Source: Acidobacteriota bacterium
GTDB lineage: Bacteria; Acidobacteriota; Thermoanaerobaculia; Thermoanaerobaculales; Thermoanaerobaculaceae
NCBI GenBank assembly: GCA_016213675.1
Contig: JACQZW010000025.1
Location: forward strand, 62,001 to 126,000
Length of the DNA stretch: 64,000 bases
Reading direction: 5' to 3'
Positions 16,902 to 24,681 of the stretch are shown here, piece after piece. The notes beneath the pieces are model-generated. The model searched no databases. It was given only the letters and a program-made list of their open reading frames with translations, and was not told the origin of the DNA. Each line of letters starts with the position of its first letter. The stretch's first letter is position 1. A program made the translations under genes and the position numbers.

Positions 16902-16936
16902 AGGCAGAAGCGCACGTCGCGCTTCTGCCTCTTGGT
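16902..16936. terminator. Bidirectional intrinsic terminator
   Basis: A 12-bp perfect stem, AGGCAGAAGCGC (16902-16913) with GCGCTTCTGCCT (16919-16930), and a 5-nt loop. CTTGGTTT follows on the plus strand and TTTCGTT on the minus strand. It lies between two convergent genes. Confidence 0.85.
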
Positions 16937-16961
16937 TTGCAGCCCCGGCCCCGGAGGGAGC

Positions 16962-17555
16962 TCAGTCGCCGGCGGTGGGGGAGTAGTCGGCGACCAGCGC
17001 CTCCATCCTCTCCCAGATGTGGGACACGTCGTTGGCCATGATCACCAGATCGTGCTTGGCGCCGTGGATGTCCTTGACGTGGCCCTTGAGCGTCGCTTCC
17101 TGGTGGAAGCCGAGCTTCTCGAACGCGCGGCGCGCGCCGATCTGGTTGTCGACGACCTCGGCCACCAGCTTGTCCAGGCCCAGACCGACCGCACGCCTGA
17201 CCAACTGGTGGGCCAGCGCCGTACCGAGGCCCGAGCGCTGGAACTCGCGGTCCACGACCACCCGGAGCGCGGCCACATGGACCGCCCAGCCGTGGCGGGT
17301 GCGGTGCAGCGTGCCGTCGCCGACCAGGCGACCCTCGTGCTCGGCGACGAGCGGGATCACGGAGTCGTCGTCGAGCTTGGCCACGAAGCGCTCGACCACC
17401 TCGGGACGGGTGACGTCGTCGCGGAGGAACTGCCGGTCCTCCTCGGGTAGGCCCCGGAAGAACGACAGCAGCGCGGGTCCATCGCCCGCCACCATCGGCC
17501 GGATCGTCACCTTCGTGCCGTTACGCAGGCTCACGAGCTCGGGGGATTCGTCCAT
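16962..17555 (-). CDS. GNAT family N-acetyltransferase
   Basis: 197 aa. Acetyl-CoA-dependent N-acyltransferase fold; the pyrophosphate-binding motif A appears as QRSGLGTALAHQLVRRA around residues 105-121, followed by ARRAFEKLGFHQEATL, the usual motif B region. The opening TVTIRPMVAGDGPALLSFF is a classic GNAT start (here KVTIRPM). The substrate is unknown; relatives act on amino groups of proteins, polyamines or antibiotics. The gene lies immediately upstream of the kor gamma-subunit stop, but on the same strand as the kor operon's downstream end, with 24 nt between them, so co-transcription is possible. Confidence 0.88.
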   Translation of the reverse strand: MDESPELVSLRNGTKVTIRPMVAGDGPALLSFFRGLPEEDRQFLRDDVTRPEVVERFVAKLDDDSVIPLVAEHEGRLVGDGTLHRTRHGWAVHVAALRVVVDREFQRSGLGTALAHQLVRRAVGLGLDKLVAEVVDNQIGARRAFEKLGFHQEATLKGHVKDIHGAKHDLVIMANDVSHIWERMEALVADYSPTAGD

Positions 17556-17579
17556 GGCGCCCTCCTCGGCGATTGCCGC

Positions 17580-18146
17580 CTAGCCTGTCACCGTCGCGGC
17601 GCCGATCAACTCGACGCCGTACTCGTAGCCCTTGCGGAACGCCCGCAGGTTGAGCTCCTCGGTACCCTTGGGCACCGACCCCTTTACGGCCTTCTCCATC
17701 GCGTCCTTGGACAGCAGCCCGGTCACGCCGGCGAAGAACCCGACCATGACGATGTTGAGCACCAGGCGGCGGCCCAGTTCTTCGGCGAAGCGGGTGGCCG
17801 GGATGCCCAGCGCCTTGGCGCCAGCCGGCAGGCGGTCGTCGATGGTGATCAGCTCGTTCTCGTAGAGCAGCGTCCCGGTGGGTTTGAGCTGCGGGGCGAA
17901 CTGGGTGTAGGCGTCGGGTGACATGATCACCAGGTAGTCTGGGCTCTTGACGTAGGGATAGCCGATCGCCTCGTCGGCCACGGTGACCTGCGCGCTGCAC
18001 GCGCTACCGCGCGCCTCGGGGCCGAACGCCTGGATCAGCGTCGCGTGCTTGCTGTCGTAGATCGAGGCGGCCTTGCCGATGATGTGGCCGAGGAGGATGA
18101 CGCCCTGCCCGCCGAGCCCGCCGACGCGAATCTCACTCTTGGCCAT
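17580..18146 (-). CDS. korG: 2-oxoacid:ferredoxin oxidoreductase, gamma subunit
   Basis: 188 aa. Opens with RVGGLGGQGVILLGHIIGKAA, the gamma-subunit signature, and has the conserved FGPEARGSACSAQVTVADE loop. It is the last subunit of a four-gene operon whose order (ferredoxin, alpha, beta, gamma) matches 2-oxoglutarate- or branched-chain-oxoacid:ferredoxin oxidoreductases. The complex decarboxylates a 2-oxoacid to its acyl-CoA and reduces ferredoxin. It overlaps the beta gene by 14 nt. Whether 2-oxoglutarate or 2-oxoisovalerate is the substrate cannot be settled from sequence alone; the TCA-cycle neighbours favour 2-oxoglutarate. Confidence 0.9.
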   Translation of the reverse strand: MAKSEIRVGGLGGQGVILLGHIIGKAASIYDSKHATLIQAFGPEARGSACSAQVTVADEAIGYPYVKSPDYLVIMSPDAYTQFAPQLKPTGTLLYENELITIDDRLPAGAKALGIPATRFAEELGRRLVLNIVMVGFFAGVTGLLSKDAMEKAVKGSVPKGTEELNLRAFRKGYEYGVELIGAATVTG

Positions 18147-19035
18147 CGGTCACTCCGTAGGGGGTGAAGCGGTCGCCGAACACGCTGCCGAAGTGGCTGT
18201 TCATGGAGTCGAGCCAGGTCGGCCGCTCGCGGTCGACGAACTTCCCGACCACGATCTCGCCCTGGTAGGCGATCCCGACCTCCTTGGTGTCGGCGCCGTT
18301 CCGGATCACGCTCTTTTCCTTGTAGTACTTGAGTTGGTCGACGCCGTCGCCGAGGCGGTTGCGGCGCGAGTAGAGCGTCGGGCAGGGGGACATCGCCTCG
18401 ATGAAGACGAACCCCTTCTTGTTGAGTCCATCGAGCATCGCCTTGGCGAGCTGTTTGACGTGGTAGACCGTCCAGCGTGCCACGTAGACCGCGCCGCAGG
18501 CATCGGCGAGGAACGGCAGGTTGAATGGGTTCTCGAAGTTCCCGTACGGCATCGTCGTCTGCGTCGGGCCGATCGGCGTGGTCGGCGCGACCTGCCCACC
18601 GGTCATCCCGTAGGTGAAGTTGTTGACGCAGACGATCATCAGGTCCATGTTGCGCCGCGCCGCGTGGACGAAGTGGTTCCCGCCGATCGCGGTGAGGTCG
18701 CCGTCGCCGGAGTAGACCACCACCTTCATCCCGGGGTTGGCGAGCTTGAGGCCGGTCGCGAACGGGATCGCCCGCCCGTGCGTGGTGTGGAACGAATCGA
18801 GGTTCATGTAGCCGGCGACGCGGCCGGTGCAGCCGATCCCCGAGACGATCGCCACCTTGTCGAGGTCCATCCCGGAGTCGGTCAGGGCACGGGCGAAGCA
18901 GTTCACGGTGGTGCCGATGCCGCAGCCGGGGCACCAGATGTGCGGGATGCGGTCCTGCCGGAGGTACGGCATGACCGGGTTGATGAGGCCGAACTCCTGT
19001 TCGAGGTTGGCGTTGAGGGATGGCAGGCCGCTCAT
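18133..19035 (-). CDS. korB: 2-oxoacid:ferredoxin oxidoreductase, beta subunit (TPP-binding)
   Basis: 300 aa, the thiamine-pyrophosphate subunit. The N-terminal CPGCGIGTTVNC supplies iron-sulfur or TPP-site cysteines. GDGDLTAIGGNHFVHAARRN is the TPP/Mg motif, followed by NNFTYGMTGGQVAPTTP, typical of KorB. SGIGCTGRVAGYMNLDSFHTTHGR is conserved in the family. The start overlaps the alpha-subunit stop by 4 nt. It works with the alpha and gamma subunits and with the 2[4Fe-4S] ferredoxin encoded upstream. Confidence 0.93.
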   Translation of the reverse strand: MSGLPSLNANLEQEFGLINPVMPYLRQDRIPHIWCPGCGIGTTVNCFARALTDSGMDLDKVAIVSGIGCTGRVAGYMNLDSFHTTHGRAIPFATGLKLANPGMKVVVYSGDGDLTAIGGNHFVHAARRNMDLMIVCVNNFTYGMTGGQVAPTTPIGPTQTTMPYGNFENPFNLPFLADACGAVYVARWTVYHVKQLAKAMLDGLNKKGFVFIEAMSPCPTLYSRRNRLGDGVDQLKYYKEKSVIRNGADTKEVGIAYQGEIVVGKFVDRERPTWLDSMNSHFGSVFGDRFTPYGVTDGQE

Positions 19036-20189
19036 TGTGCCGCCTCCATGATCTTGTTCAGGATCGTGGCCGGTTCGTGGACCGTGCCGCCCGCGTGCCC
19101 GATCGGGAGCACTGCGGCCCGGCCGCACACCGCCCGTTCGACCTCGAGGACCATCTGGCCCATGTTCAGCTCGGGCACCACGAACGCCTTGGCCGTCTCG
19201 GCGAGCTGGGCGATCCGGGTCGCGGGGAACGGCCAGCAGATGACCAGGCGCAGGTGGCCGACCTTGACGCCACGCACCCGCGCCTGCTCCACGGCGGCCT
19301 GGGCGACGCGCGAGGTGATCCCGAAGGAGACCACCACCACGTCCGCGCCCTCGACGCCGTCCTCGCGGACGTCGACGATGTCCTCGCGGTGGTCGCGGAT
19401 CTTGTTGATCAGGCGCCTGACCAGCTTGTCCTGGGCGACGGGGTTCATCGCGGGGTAGCCGCGCTCGTCGTGGGTCAGCCCGGTGACGTGAATGCGGTAC
19501 CCGTCGCCGGCCTTGACCATCTCCGGGACCAGATCGGCGCCGGCCTGGTAGACGTTGTACTCGCCGGGCTTCTTGGTCGTCCACTTGCGGTCGACGACGT
19601 CGATGTCCTCGGGGGCCGGGATCTCGACGCGCTCGGTCATGTGGCCGACGACCTCGTCCATCATGAAGAACACCGGCACGCGATAGGTCTCGGCGAGGTT
19701 GAACGCCTTGATCATCAGGTCGAAGCACTCCTGCGGCGAGTTGGGCGACAGGGCGATGATCTCGTAGTCGCCGTGCGAGCCCCACTTGACCTGCATCAGG
19801 TCGGCCTGGGCGGGAAGCGTCGGCAGGCCGGTCGAGGGGCCGCCGCGCTGGACGTCGACGATGACGCAGGGCGTCTCGGTGATGACCGCCAGGCCGATGT
19901 GCTCCATCATCAGCGACAGGCCGGGCCCGGAGGTCACGGTCATGACCTTCTTGCCGGCCCAGGCGCCGCCGAGGATGGCGATCGACGAGGCGATCTCGTC
20001 TTCCATCTGGATGAAGACGCCGCCGACCAGCGGGATGCGGCTGGCGAAGCGTTCCACCACCTCCGTGGACGGCGTGATCGGGTAGCCGGCCACGAAACGG
20101 CAGCCGGCTGCCAGCGCGCCCTCACAGGCGGCGTGGTCGCCGTCGATGAAGTGGATTCCGGTTAGAACTCCCTTTGGGTCCGCGTGCAA
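19032..20189 (-). CDS. korA: 2-oxoacid:ferredoxin oxidoreductase, alpha subunit
   Basis: 385 aa. The pyrimidine-binding and transketolase C-terminal-like regions are fused in the usual KorA order. Recognisable stretches are GCRFVAGYPITPSTEVVE, IQMEDEIASS(I)AILGGAWAGKK, TVTSGPGLSLMMEHIG and VQRGGPSTGLPTLPAQADLMQ. The GPST(G) form is typical of 2-oxoglutarate and 2-oxoisovalerate oxidoreductases. GGAGG precedes the ATG at 20189. There is a 54-nt gap to the ferredoxin gene, so it probably shares that transcript. Confidence 0.93.
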   Translation of the reverse strand: MHADPKGVLTGIHFIDGDHAACEGALAAGCRFVAGYPITPSTEVVERFASRIPLVGGVFIQMEDEIASSIAILGGAWAGKKVMTVTSGPGLSLMMEHIGLAVITETPCVIVDVQRGGPSTGLPTLPAQADLMQVKWGSHGDYEIIALSPNSPQECFDLMIKAFNLAETYRVPVFFMMDEVVGHMTERVEIPAPEDIDVVDRKWTTKKPGEYNVYQAGADLVPEMVKAGDGYRIHVTGLTHDERGYPAMNPVAQDKLVRRLINKIRDHREDIVDVREDGVEGADVVVVSFGITSRVAQAAVEQARVRGVKVGHLRLVICWPFPATRIAQLAETAKAFVVPELNMGQMVLEVERAVCGRAAVLPIGHAGGTVHEPATILNKIMEAAQ

Positions 20190-20243
20190 GGCTTCCTCCC
20201 TCCCTCACGACCATGGGTGACCCGGCCAGCCGCCGGGTGATGG

Positions 20244-20540
20244 TCAGGGCTGCGCTGGGACCAGCGGTTCCGGCGCGGCGGCTTGGCGGCGCTTCTCGAT
20301 GTCCTTGAACTTGATGCCGTAGATCGCGAAGTCCGGACAGTACAATCCGCACAGGTCGCAACCGGTGCAGTCCTCGGGACGCGGAAGCACCGGGAAGTGA
20401 TACCCCTTGGCGTTGAACTCCCGCGAGAACTCGATGCAGTGGGTGGGACAGAAGTCGATGCAGAACGAGCAGCCCTTGCAGATCTCCGTCCGGACGAAGA
20501 TCGTGCCCTTGCCCTGCTTGACTGGTGCGTTCGAACTCAT
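20244..20540 (-). CDS. korD: 2[4Fe-4S] ferredoxin subunit of the 2-oxoacid oxidoreductase
   Basis: 98 aa with two CxxCxxCxxxC clusters: CKGCSFCIDFC near residue 21 and CTGCDLCGLYC near residue 57. It carries electrons from the TPP centre of the Kor complex. ATG 20540 is preceded by GGGAGACC, and an in-frame start at 20606 is possible but lacks support. It is the first gene of the operon and the start lies 197 nt from the divergent fumarase gene. This spacer holds no other feature I can defend. Confidence 0.9.
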   Translation of the reverse strand: MSSNAPVKQGKGTIFVRTEICKGCSFCIDFCPTHCIEFSREFNAKGYHFPVLPRPEDCTGCDLCGLYCPDFAIYGIKFKDIEKRRQAAAPEPLVPAQP

Positions 20541-20737
20541 ACGGGTCTCCCCCTTCCCTCCAGCCGCGGTGATTCTAGGCCGTCGGCCGTTCTCCTGCAA
20601 GTTCAATCGTCACAATCTGATCCTGCGTCGCAAGACGCCCGCGCGTGCACGCCGGCGGCGATCGGGGTAAGCTCGCCCCGCGTGCGGCGGCCGTGGCTGG
20701 GGACGGGCGCCGCACAGCAGGGAAGGAGGGACATTCC

Positions 20738-21622
20738 GTGGCAGGCCCCGAACAGTGGACGGAGCACTTCGTCAACGTCATCGCGCGCGCCTCGTCGCAG
20801 TTGCCGCCCGACGTGGTGGACGCGCTGAGGCGCGGCCGCGATGCCGAGGCGCCGGACTCGCTGGCGCAGAAAGCACTCGACAGCGTGCTGAGGAACATCG
20901 AGGTGGCGAAGGGGAACTGGCAGCCGATCTGCCAGGACACCGGCACGCCCCTGGTGTGGATCCATCACCCCGTGGGCATGTCCACCCGCATGCTGACCGC
21001 CGCCTTCGAGGAGGCGGTCCGGCGAGCGACCGCCAAGCAGGTGCTGCGGCCGAACGCCGTCGACACCCTGACCGACCGCAACACCGGCAACGGCGCGGCG
21101 CCCGGCATCCCGACGGTGCACTGCGAGGAGTGGGACTCGGGCGACGTCGAGGTCCACCTCATGCTCAAGGGCGGTGGGTGCGAGAACGTCGGTGCCCAGT
21201 ACACGTTGCCCAACCCCAAGCTCAAGGCCGACCGCGACCTCGAGGGCGTCAAGCGCTGCATCCTCGACGCGATCCACCAGGCCCAGGGCAAGGGCTGCGC
21301 GCCGGGGATCATCGGCGCCTGCTTCGGCGGCGACCGCGGCTCCGGCTTCCTCGAGTCGAAGCGGCAGCTCCTGCGGCCACTGCCCGACCGCAACCCGGTC
21401 GGCGAGCTCGACGCCATGGAGCAGGAGATCCTCGAGAAGGCGAACCAGCTCGGCATCGGTCCGATGGGCTTCGGCGGCAAGACGACCGTGCTCGGCGTCA
21501 AGGTCGGCTACCTGGGTCGCCTGCCCGCGTCCTACTTCGTCTCGGTGTCGTACATGTGCTGGGCAAACCGGCGTTGCACCGCGCGGATCCAGCCCTCCGG
21601 GGAGGTCACATGGCTCGACTGA
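20738..21622 (+). CDS. Class I fumarate hydratase, alpha subunit (N-terminal domain protein)
   Basis: 294 aa, the iron-sulfur catalytic half of a two-subunit class I fumarase (or the related tartrate dehydratase). The cluster cysteines are visible as C in ICQDTGTP, in KGGGCENVG and in GACFGGDRG. It hydrates fumarate to malate and is oxygen sensitive, as expected in an anaerobe. The GTG start has a strong GGAAGGAGGG ribosome binding site. The stop overlaps the beta-subunit start by 13 nt. Sequence alone cannot exclude L-tartrate dehydratase, but aconitase and Kor nearby favour fumarase. Confidence 0.88.
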   Translation: MAGPEQWTEHFVNVIARASSQLPPDVVDALRRGRDAEAPDSLAQKALDSVLRNIEVAKGNWQPICQDTGTPLVWIHHPVGMSTRMLTAAFEEAVRRATAKQVLRPNAVDTLTDRNTGNGAAPGIPTVHCEEWDSGDVEVHLMLKGGGCENVGAQYTLPNPKLKADRDLEGVKRCILDAIHQAQGKGCAPGIIGACFGGDRGSGFLESKRQLLRPLPDRNPVGELDAMEQEILEKANQLGIGPMGFGGKTTVLGVKVGYLGRLPASYFVSVSYMCWANRRCTARIQPSGEVTWLD

Positions 21623-22197
21623 CGCTTCCGTGCGACGAGGCGACCGTTCGCAAGCTCAAGGTCGGCGACTTCGTCGAGCTGACCGGCCGCATGATCACCG
21701 GTCGCGACGCCGCCCACCACTGGCTCATGCACGGCTTCCGCGAGGAGGTCGCGCCGTACATGAAGAACTCCGTGATCTACCACGTCGGCCCGGTGGTCAA
21801 GAAGCACGAGGACGGCACCTACTCGTTCGTGGCGGCCGGACCGACCACGTCGGCGCGCGAGGAGCCCTTCCAGGCCGACGTGATCGGTCGCTACGGCCTG
21901 CGCGGGGTGATCGGCAAGGGCGGGATGTTCGCCAAGACCCTGGCCGGCCTGAAGGAGCACGGTGCGGTCTACCTCCACGCCGTCGGCGGCACCGCCCAGG
22001 TGCTCGCCGCATGCGTGAAGAAGGTCGAGACCGTTTTCCAGCTCAAGGAGTTCGGCGTTCCCGAGGCGCTCTGGGTCATCGATGTCGAGGACTTCCCGGT
22101 CGTCGTGACGATGGACTCGCACGGCGGCTCGCTCCACGCCGAGGTCGAGTCGGCCTCGCGCAAGAAGCTCGAGGAGCTGCTCGGCCTGGGTGCGTAG
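21610..22197 (+). CDS. Class I fumarate hydratase, beta subunit (C-terminal domain protein)
   Basis: 195 aa. Key stretches are VGDFVELTGRMITGRDAAHHW, VIYHVGPVV, AAGPTTSAREEP and GKGGMFAKTLAGLKEHGAVYLHAVGG, the last being the most conserved part of the class I fumarase/TtdB domain. EALWVIDVEDFPVVVTMDSHG closes the fold. It forms the swivel half that completes the active site of the preceding alpha subunit. The 13-nt overlap suggests coupled translation and equal dosage. It is convergent with the PPi-PFK gene only 32 nt away, where a short GCGGG-CCT-CCCGC stem is the sole terminator candidate. Confidence 0.9.
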   Translation: MARLTLPCDEATVRKLKVGDFVELTGRMITGRDAAHHWLMHGFREEVAPYMKNSVIYHVGPVVKKHEDGTYSFVAAGPTTSAREEPFQADVIGRYGLRGVIGKGGMFAKTLAGLKEHGAVYLHAVGGTAQVLAACVKKVETVFQLKEFGVPEALWVIDVEDFPVVVTMDSHGGSLHAEVESASRKKLEELLGLGA

Positions 22198-22229
22198 CCG
22201 GCCGAGTGCGGTGGCGGGCCTCCCGCGGC

Positions 22230-23570
22230 TCAGCCGCCCTGGTCGGGGCCGTCGAGGTCTTGCAGGCCCGGCGGCTCCGCCATCATCTGGAGCCCGCCGG
22301 AGGAGGCGTCGACTTCGAGTGGTGGCGGCTCGCTCGCGATCAGGTAGCTGAACTCCTCGCGGAAGCGCTGGAGCGTGACGCCGGCCGTGGCGGCGAACTT
22401 GGCGAGCTCGTGCGGGTCCTCGAAGTCGTCGCGGCGCAGGCGGATCATGTAGCGCCTGGCGATCGCGTACCGCGTCGAGTGGATGTCGACCAGGCGGAGC
22501 CGGGTGCGGCAGGTGTCCGGATCGATGAGCTGCGCGAACGGGATGGGCACGAAGTTGCCGCCCTGCATCGAGATCATCACGGCGTTCCCGCCGGACAGCA
22601 GGTACTTGGCGGCGCAGTAGCCGAGGTCGCGGGTGTACTCCAGGTCGAAGGGGACCGGGTCGGCGCAGCGCAGCTCGTAGCCGATGTTCTTGGCGACGAT
22701 GGTGGTTTTGAGGTCGAAGTCTTTCAGCCGTTTGGCGACCTGCGCCTTGAGGATCTCGCCGATGTTGACCTCGGCGATGCGCACGTTGCCGTGGGTGTCC
22801 CGTTCGACCTCCTCGATCCCGGCGAGGTCGGCGGGGTCGATGTCGAGCACCAGGCCCTCGGCGATGATCGCGACGCCGTCACGCCGGCCGGCGGCGAGGC
22901 GCTTGACGATCGCTCCGGACAGGGTATCGACGATCGCCTTGAGGTGGACGCGGCGATCGAGGAACTCTTCCGGGATCAGCGTCAGCGTCGCGCCGGCCGC
23001 CTTGCCGATGCCGAGCGCGAGGTGGCCGGCCTTGCGCCCCATCGTGATGACGAAGTACCAGCGCGACGTGGTGCGGGCGTCGACCATCAGGTTCTTGACG
23101 ATCTCGACGCCGAGATGGCGGGCGGTCTGGAACCCGAAGGTGTCGACGTAGGCCGGGAGGTCGAGGTCGTTGTCGATGGTCTTCGGCACGTGGACGACGC
23201 GGATCCGGCCGTCGGCCCGCTCGGCCAGCTTCATCGCCGAGAACGCGGTGTCGTCGCCGCCGATGGTGATGAGCTGGGCGACGTTCAGGCGCAGCAGCGA
23301 AATCACCGACTGCTCCAGGTGCTGCGGGTCGAGCGTCGGGTTGGCGCGCGAGATCCCGATGTGCGAGCCGCCGCGGAAGTGGATGCGGCTGACCTCGTCG
23401 ATGGTCAGCGGGGTCACCCGATCGATGTTGCCCTGCATGATCCACTCGAAGCCGTCGCGGATCCCGAGAACCTCGACGCCTTGCAGGGCGGCGCGGATCG
23501 TCGCCGCGGAGATCACGCTGTTGATGCCCGGCGCCGGACCGCCGCTGACCAGAATGGCGAGCTTCTTCAT
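22230..23570 (-). CDS. pfp: 6-phosphofructokinase, PPi-dependent type
   Basis: 446 aa. The donor loop reads GGDD (104-107) and the downstream motif PKTIDND begins with Lys130 after Pro129. Asp in the fourth loop position together with that Lys is the established signature of PPi-dependent phosphofructokinase. It reversibly interconverts fructose-6-phosphate plus PPi with fructose-1,6-bisphosphate plus phosphate. MGRKAGHLALG is the usual substrate region. ATG 23570 has GAGGTGG upstream; 28 extra in-frame residues before it look non-coding. Sulfate activation by Sat releases PPi, so this enzyme could conserve part of that energy (inference). Confidence 0.9.
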   Translation of the reverse strand: MKKLAILVSGGPAPGINSVISAATIRAALQGVEVLGIRDGFEWIMQGNIDRVTPLTIDEVSRIHFRGGSHIGISRANPTLDPQHLEQSVISLLRLNVAQLITIGGDDTAFSAMKLAERADGRIRVVHVPKTIDNDLDLPAYVDTFGFQTARHLGVEIVKNLMVDARTTSRWYFVITMGRKAGHLALGIGKAAGATLTLIPEEFLDRRVHLKAIVDTLSGAIVKRLAAGRRDGVAIIAEGLVLDIDPADLAGIEEVERDTHGNVRIAEVNIGEILKAQVAKRLKDFDLKTTIVAKNIGYELRCADPVPFDLEYTRDLGYCAAKYLLSGGNAVMISMQGGNFVPIPFAQLIDPDTCRTRLRLVDIHSTRYAIARRYMIRLRRDDFEDPHELAKFAATAGVTLQRFREEFSYLIASEPPPLEVDASSGGLQMMAEPPGLQDLDGPDQGG

Positions 23571-23731
23571 CGGCCACCTCGACCCCGACGACGCTCTGGC
23601 CCGCATCCGTGGCGGACGCGACCAGAGCGGGTTGTGTCGGGGTCCCTGCATCAAACGTAGGGCCGCGAGCGTTGCAGCGCAACCCTCCGGGACGGGCCTC
23701 GGCGAATGCGCCGCGCGGACGTCGGGCTCGA

Positions 23732-24232
23732 CTATTCCGCGGCCCAGACCGCCAAGACCTCGCCGAGGAACGCGCGGTGGAAGTCACCGCGAGGGTAGAG
23801 CGGGAGGATTGCGGGGTCGAGGAAGCGCCCCGGGTCGAGGTCGACGCTGGCGAGCACGCGGCACTCGAGGGCGAGGCGGGCGCCGGCGACGCGGGGCACG
23901 GGGACGGTCGAGGAGGGTTCGGGGACGATCCCGGCGGCGGACCACTTGTCGGAGTCGCGTCCGGAGACCCGACCGCACAGCTCCAGCGCCGGCCGCAGCA
24001 TGTCCGGCACGAAGTTGAGCGTGAAGTGCGGCTCCTCGGCCAGCAGGCCGAAGGTGAAGCGGGTCGGCCGGACGTAGACCGTCGCGACCGGGCGGTTCCA
24101 CAGCGTCCCGAAGCCGCCCCACGAGACCGTCATCGGGTTCGGGCGTTCCTTGCCTGCAACGAGCAGCGCCCACTCCTTGTCGAGCAGGTGGAACGGCCGG
24201 ATCGTCAGGTCCTCGACGGCAACGCGCTGCAT
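23732..24232 (-). CDS. Flavin reductase-like domain protein
   Basis: 166 aa, FMN-binding split-barrel fold of the flavin reductase-like family. The opening (RPFHLLDKEWALLVAG, then PNPMTVSWGGFGTLWNRPVATVYVRPTRFT) matches proteins that bind FMN and either reduce free flavin or act as ferric or nitro reductases. GGGAGGGACG precedes ATG 24232. The downstream gene on the same strand is separated by a short spacer. There is no adjacent monooxygenase, so a two-component oxygenase role has no support here. Confidence 0.87.
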   Translation of the reverse strand: MQRVAVEDLTIRPFHLLDKEWALLVAGKERPNPMTVSWGGFGTLWNRPVATVYVRPTRFTFGLLAEEPHFTLNFVPDMLRPALELCGRVSGRDSDKWSAAGIVPEPSSTVPVPRVAGARLALECRVLASVDLDPGRFLDPAILPLYPRGDFHRAFLGEVLAVWAAE

Positions 24233-24267
24233 CGTCCCTCCCACGGCCCGCCCCACGGCGGGCGCGA

Positions 24268-24615
24268 TCACCCTTTGACCGTCCAGCCCCTCGCCCGGAG
24301 CGCGGCACGGAGCCGGTCGCGCTGGTCGCCCTGGACCTCGACCGTGCCCGCGGAGACGGTTCCCCCGGTGCCGCACGCGCGCTTCAGCTCGGAGGCGAGC
24401 TGTTTGAGGAACGCGGCGTTGCGTGGCAGCCCGTCGACCACGGTGACGCACTTCCCGCCGCGACCCTTCGTCTCGATGCGGAGCACCGCGGTGAGCCGCT
24501 CCGCCACGCGCTCAGGGGCGTGGGCCGAGCAGCGGCAGTCGTCCACCGGCCAGCCGCAGGTCGGGCAGGTTCGACCGCGCTCCGTGGAGTAGACGATGCG
24601 TCCGCGCTCTGGCAC
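24268..24615 (-). CDS. yciH: YciH/SUI1 family translation factor
   Basis: 115 aa. The C-terminal SUI1/eIF1 domain includes KGRGGKCVTVVDGLP, LKRACGTGGTVSAGTVEVQGDQRDRL and RARGWTVKG. The N-terminus has two CxxC-like pairs, CPTCGWPVDDCRC, a possible zinc site also seen in other bacterial YciH proteins. E. coli YciH can act in start-site fidelity and stress-time inhibition of initiation. The GTG start lies 6 nt after TATCCT on the minus strand with no Shine-Dalgarno. A translation-initiation factor with a predicted leaderless transcript is notable given how common such starts look here. Confidence 0.9.
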   Translation of the reverse strand: MPERGRIVYSTERGRTCPTCGWPVDDCRCSAHAPERVAERLTAVLRIETKGRGGKCVTVVDGLPRNAAFLKQLASELKRACGTGGTVSAGTVEVQGDQRDRLRAALRARGWTVKG

Positions 24616-24621
24616 GCCGCG

Positions 24622-24627
24622 AGGATA
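24622..24627 (-). promoter_or_regulatory. -10-like TATCCT, leaderless start for yciH
   Basis: On the minus strand TATCCT is followed by 6 nt (CGCGGC) and then the GTG start of yciH. Confidence 0.45.
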
Positions 24628-24681
24628 GCGGAGTCGGGTGCCGAGGTGATCGGGGACGGGGAGGAACTCGTTCGCGCTGTC

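Noticed and set aside
20598..20615. A TTGTGA half-site (minus strand) between the kor operon and fumarase
   Set aside because: Only about 7 of 18 positions fit the sat/apr dyad and the second half is missing, so I do not count it as a third operator.
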